Assembly (NCBI GenBank): GCA_021821365.1
Contig: JAKACN010000009.1
Coordinates: forward strand, 1-48,738
Source of the DNA: Pseudomonadota bacterium
GTDB lineage: Bacteria > Pseudomonadota > Gammaproteobacteria > Burkholderiales > Burkholderiaceae_D
Direction of reading: 5' to 3'
DNA: 48,738 bases
The position numbers were made by a program, and so were the translations under genes. Under the pieces are notes generated by a model. It made no database searches. It had not been told where the DNA came from and saw only the letters and a program-made list of their open reading frames with translations. Of this stretch, positions 46,414-48,738 are shown in pieces. How positions within the stretch are numbered: the stretch's first letter is position 1; each line of letters starts with the position of its first letter.

Positions 46414-46920
46414 TCCACATCCTCTTGTTCAATTGACGTCTTGTTGCCGTCACGCCAGTTGACGACTGTCGGCGCATGGCACGCCGTGTCCTCTTGTTGC
46501 TCGAGCCTCGACCGTCGCCGTTGCCAGGTTTCCTGCGCACCGTCATCGCATGACTGACGGAGGCTGTCACTATAATGTACCAACGCCGGACCACTCCTGT
46601 CGCCGCCAATCGCTGCGCCTATCTTCCACGGCGGCTCAACGGCCATGCTGTAACGCACGCGATGTCATGCTCCTGTAGCACTTGGCCACTATTATTGCTC
46701 CATCTGCGGTACACGCAAACGATATGTGTGACGGTAGACAGGCAGCCACCATGTCCGCCCGGATGCGGGGTGGTCTGCCGACCACCCGTTCTTGCTCCGC
46801 TCGGAATGGTGCACTTCATTTCTGCCTCCCCGGCGGGCGTTGGCCTGCCATCAATGTATGTCAATGTGATTCGCAACCGTTCATGCGGCCCTCGTGCAAC
46901 ATGCATGACCAGGATCGCCG
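46414..46920. other. 507-bp intergenic region between ppx and the GGDEF-EAL gene, with a promoter-like box and a strong hairpin
   Basis: No convincing gene. A consensus TATAAT lies at 46571-46576 without a clear -35 box. A perfect 8-bp stem GGGTGGTC / GACCACCC with loop TGCC is at 46768-46787, followed by GTTCTTG. The two could bound a plus-strand RNA of about 200 nt, but support is slight. Confidence 0.3.
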
Positions 46921-48738
46921 TCAGGCAACTTGAGCGACAGGCTTGCTCAAGTCCGCGGCGATCGACTGCGCGTCCGCCGGCCGATGGCAGAAGAAGCCTT
47001 GCACTTCGTCGCAACCCGCCGCTTTCAAATGCACGAGCTGCTCCTTTGTTTCGACACCTTCCGCCACCACCCTCAATCCGAGGTTGTGCGACAGCGATAT
47101 CGTCGACGAGACAATCATGGCATCGCTCGTGTCGTTTCGAATATCGCGAATGAACGAGCGGTCGATCTTAACTGCGCTGATGGGCAACTGCTTCAAGTGG
47201 CTCAAGCCGGAAAACCCCGTTCCGTAGTCGTCAAGCGAAATCTTGATGCCGGCCTCGTGCAGATTTTCGAGCACACGTTTTGCGGTATCCGGGCGTTCGA
47301 GGAAGCAGCTCTCGGTGACTTCGATTTCGAGGAGCTTCGCCGGAATCGTGTGACGCGCAAGAGCGTCCAGCACAAAACCGGCCAGCTTTTCATCGCGCCG
47401 CTGTTTCGCCGAAATATTGATGGCGACAGGGAGCAGCGGGACGCCAAGTTTGCGCCACGCCGCCAGTTGCGCACAGGCGGCCTCGATCACCCAATGTCCG
47501 AGCGCGACAATGAAATCGTTTTCTTCCGCAAGCCCGATGAATTCGCCCGGATAAAGGAGTCCGTGGGCCGGATGCTGCCAGCGCACAAGCGCCTCCAGTC
47601 CTACTGGCTGCATGTCGACCAGACCGATGCGCTTCTGGTAGTGGAGGCAGAATTCCCTGGATCTGATAGCGCGTCGGAAGCAGGAAATCAGTTCGCGTTT
47701 GCGCGCAGACGATGTGTTCAGTGCACCGTCGAAGAATCGGTACGTCCCGTAACCCGAGCGCTTGGCGTCATACATTGCTGCGTCGGCATTGGACAGCAGG
47801 CTGTCGATATCCTGGCCGTCGCCCGGATAGAGCGCGATGCCGATACTGGGCGTCACCTCCACAGGTTCGCTACCAATATCCGGATACGGTGCAGACAAGG
47901 ATTCAACCACCTTGCCGGCGATCCTTCCCACCCATTCCGTTGAATCGAGATCCGAAACCAGCACAACGAATTCATCCCCGCCAAGCCGCGCGACAAGATC
48001 ATATTCGCGGAGCGCTCCCCGCAAGCGTGCGGCAACAGCCTTCAGCAGCTGATCTCCCGCAGCGTGACCGAGGGTGTCATTGATCGTCTTGAATTTGTCA
48101 AGGTCCAGAAAGTACAACGCATATACCTTGCGGCTGCGCCTCGCGCGCGCCAGTTCAGCGGCAGCAAGACGATGGAACATCATCCGATTCAGGAGGCCGG
48201 TCAGGAAATCATAGGATGCCAGCTCGAAAGTTCGCGCTTGCTCGCTCTTCACCAGTTCATTCAATTCACGTTCCTTGGCCTCAGCACTGGCGAGCTCATC
48301 ATGAAGTGTGAGTTTCTGTCGCAGCAGGTGCAATAAGCCGGCGATCACCAGGAGCATGGCTACGGAGATCGCACTTGTGATGAGGAAGTAAGCCTTATGC
48401 TGCTCCGAAAGCCCGGCAAGAATGGCCTCAGCATCCGGCGTCACCACGATGCGCAACGGGAGGCGTTCCGTGCGCGTAGAGGCGCTGGCGTCACGTATCG
48501 CGGCACCGTTTACGCTTGCCGAACGAGCGCCGGGAAGCCTTGCGAGGAGCGCCCCGTCCAAGCGCCGCACTTCAATGGTCGCGTGCGCCAGATCGCTCGC
48601 TTCCCGGTAATGGGCAAGCAGGCTGTCGACGTCAAGCTCCATCACCAGGATCCCGCCACCCTGGCGCTGCATGGAACGCAGAGACATGACTACCGGAATC
48701 AGTCCTGTATCCTTCATGCCATCCGGCGGCTCCGCAAT
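46921..48738 (-). CDS. Membrane GGDEF-EAL protein, N-terminus cut by the window edge
   Basis: At least 605 residues; the frame is open through the edge, so the N-terminus lies outside. The first visible part (MSLRSMQRQGGGILVMELD) resembles the end of a periplasmic Cache/PAS sensor. A helix around AYFLITSAISVAMLLVIAGL precedes a GGDEF domain (SYDFLTGLLNRMMFH; VARLGGDEFVVLV intact; RxxD site REYD five residues before) and an EAL domain with EALVRW, NISAKQ, EVTES, DDYGTGFSGLSHL, VKIDRSF and EGVET. Both domains look catalytically competent, so it could make or break c-di-GMP. It ends with a short basic-free tail. Confidence 0.9.
   Translation of the reverse strand: MAEPPDGMKDTGLIPVVMSLRSMQRQGGGILVMELDVDSLLAHYREASDLAHATIEVRRLDGALLARLPGARSASVNGAAIRDASASTRTERLPLRIVVTPDAEAILAGLSEQHKAYFLITSAISVAMLLVIAGLLHLLRQKLTLHDELASAEAKERELNELVKSEQARTFELASYDFLTGLLNRMMFHRLAAAELARARRSRKVYALYFLDLDKFKTINDTLGHAAGDQLLKAVAARLRGALREYDLVARLGGDEFVVLVSDLDSTEWVGRIAGKVVESLSAPYPDIGSEPVEVTPSIGIALYPGDGQDIDSLLSNADAAMYDAKRSGYGTYRFFDGALNTSSARKRELISCFRRAIRSREFCLHYQKRIGLVDMQPVGLEALVRWQHPAHGLLYPGEFIGLAEENDFIVALGHWVIEAACAQLAAWRKLGVPLLPVAINISAKQRRDEKLAGFVLDALARHTIPAKLLEIEVTESCFLERPDTAKRVLENLHEAGIKISLDDYGTGFSGLSHLKQLPISAVKIDRSFIRDIRNDTSDAMIVSSTISLSHNLGLRVVAEGVETKEQLVHLKAAGCDEVQGFFCHRPADAQSIAADLSKPVAQVA

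Noticed and set aside
46565-46582. Pho-box-like sequence CTGTCACTATAATGTACC near ppx
   Set aside because: Only the first half matches; the second TGTCA is TGTAC and the orientation points away from ppx.

Overview
The window is about 60% GC and densely coded. The polyphosphate/Pho genes, the YjjJ-type HipA kinase, the DUF3391 HD-GYP protein and the many cyclic-di-GMP enzymes suggest a betaproteobacterium of the order Burkholderiales. A Herbaspirillum/Noviherbaspirillum-like member of the Oxalobacteraceae is the best guess, made from gene content only. No tRNA, rRNA, insertion sequence, CRISPR array or prophage gene was recognised.

Left part (1-11 kb). A minus-strand operon reads aldehyde dehydrogenase, FAD-dependent dehydrogenase, then a branched-chain-amino-acid-type ABC importer (binding protein, two permeases and an ATPase cut by the window edge). 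It looks like an uptake-and-oxidation unit for an organic acid. A clean 21-bp inverted repeat lies in front of it, next to what may be a decayed divergent regulator. A DHA2-type MFS exporter and an isocitrate/isopropylmalate-type dehydrogenase follow.

Middle (11-26 kb). This holds two diguanylate cyclases, a YjjJ-like kinase with repeated motifs in its upstream region, an acuI-SDR pair, a probable redox-stress block (AraC regulator, AhpD-like protein, then thioredoxin-CcdA-DUF2892-ECF sigma factor), an SRPBCC/TetR divergent pair and a class A penicillin-binding protein.

Signalling island (26.7-39.7 kb). Eight same-strand genes, most overlapping by ATGA junctions, encode an HD-GYP phosphodiesterase, a PAS histidine kinase, a CHASE-PAS-GGDEF-EAL-REC-PAS protein, an MglA-like GTPase, a soluble histidine kinase, a REC-MshEN-PilB/GspE ATPase fusion, a REC-degenerate-HD-GYP protein and a lone receiver. 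The set suggests phosphorelay, c-di-GMP and a polarity GTPase converging on a type IV pilus or type II secretion motor. This is the best candidate for an undescribed system.

Right part (39.8-48.7 kb). Phosphate and polyphosphate genes: phoB and pstS on the minus strand, divergent from ppk and sixA, with a Pho-box-like sequence facing each direction; then a basic ribbon-helix-helix-like protein, ppx, and a GGDEF-EAL protein that runs off the right edge. All functional statements come from motif recognition by eye.
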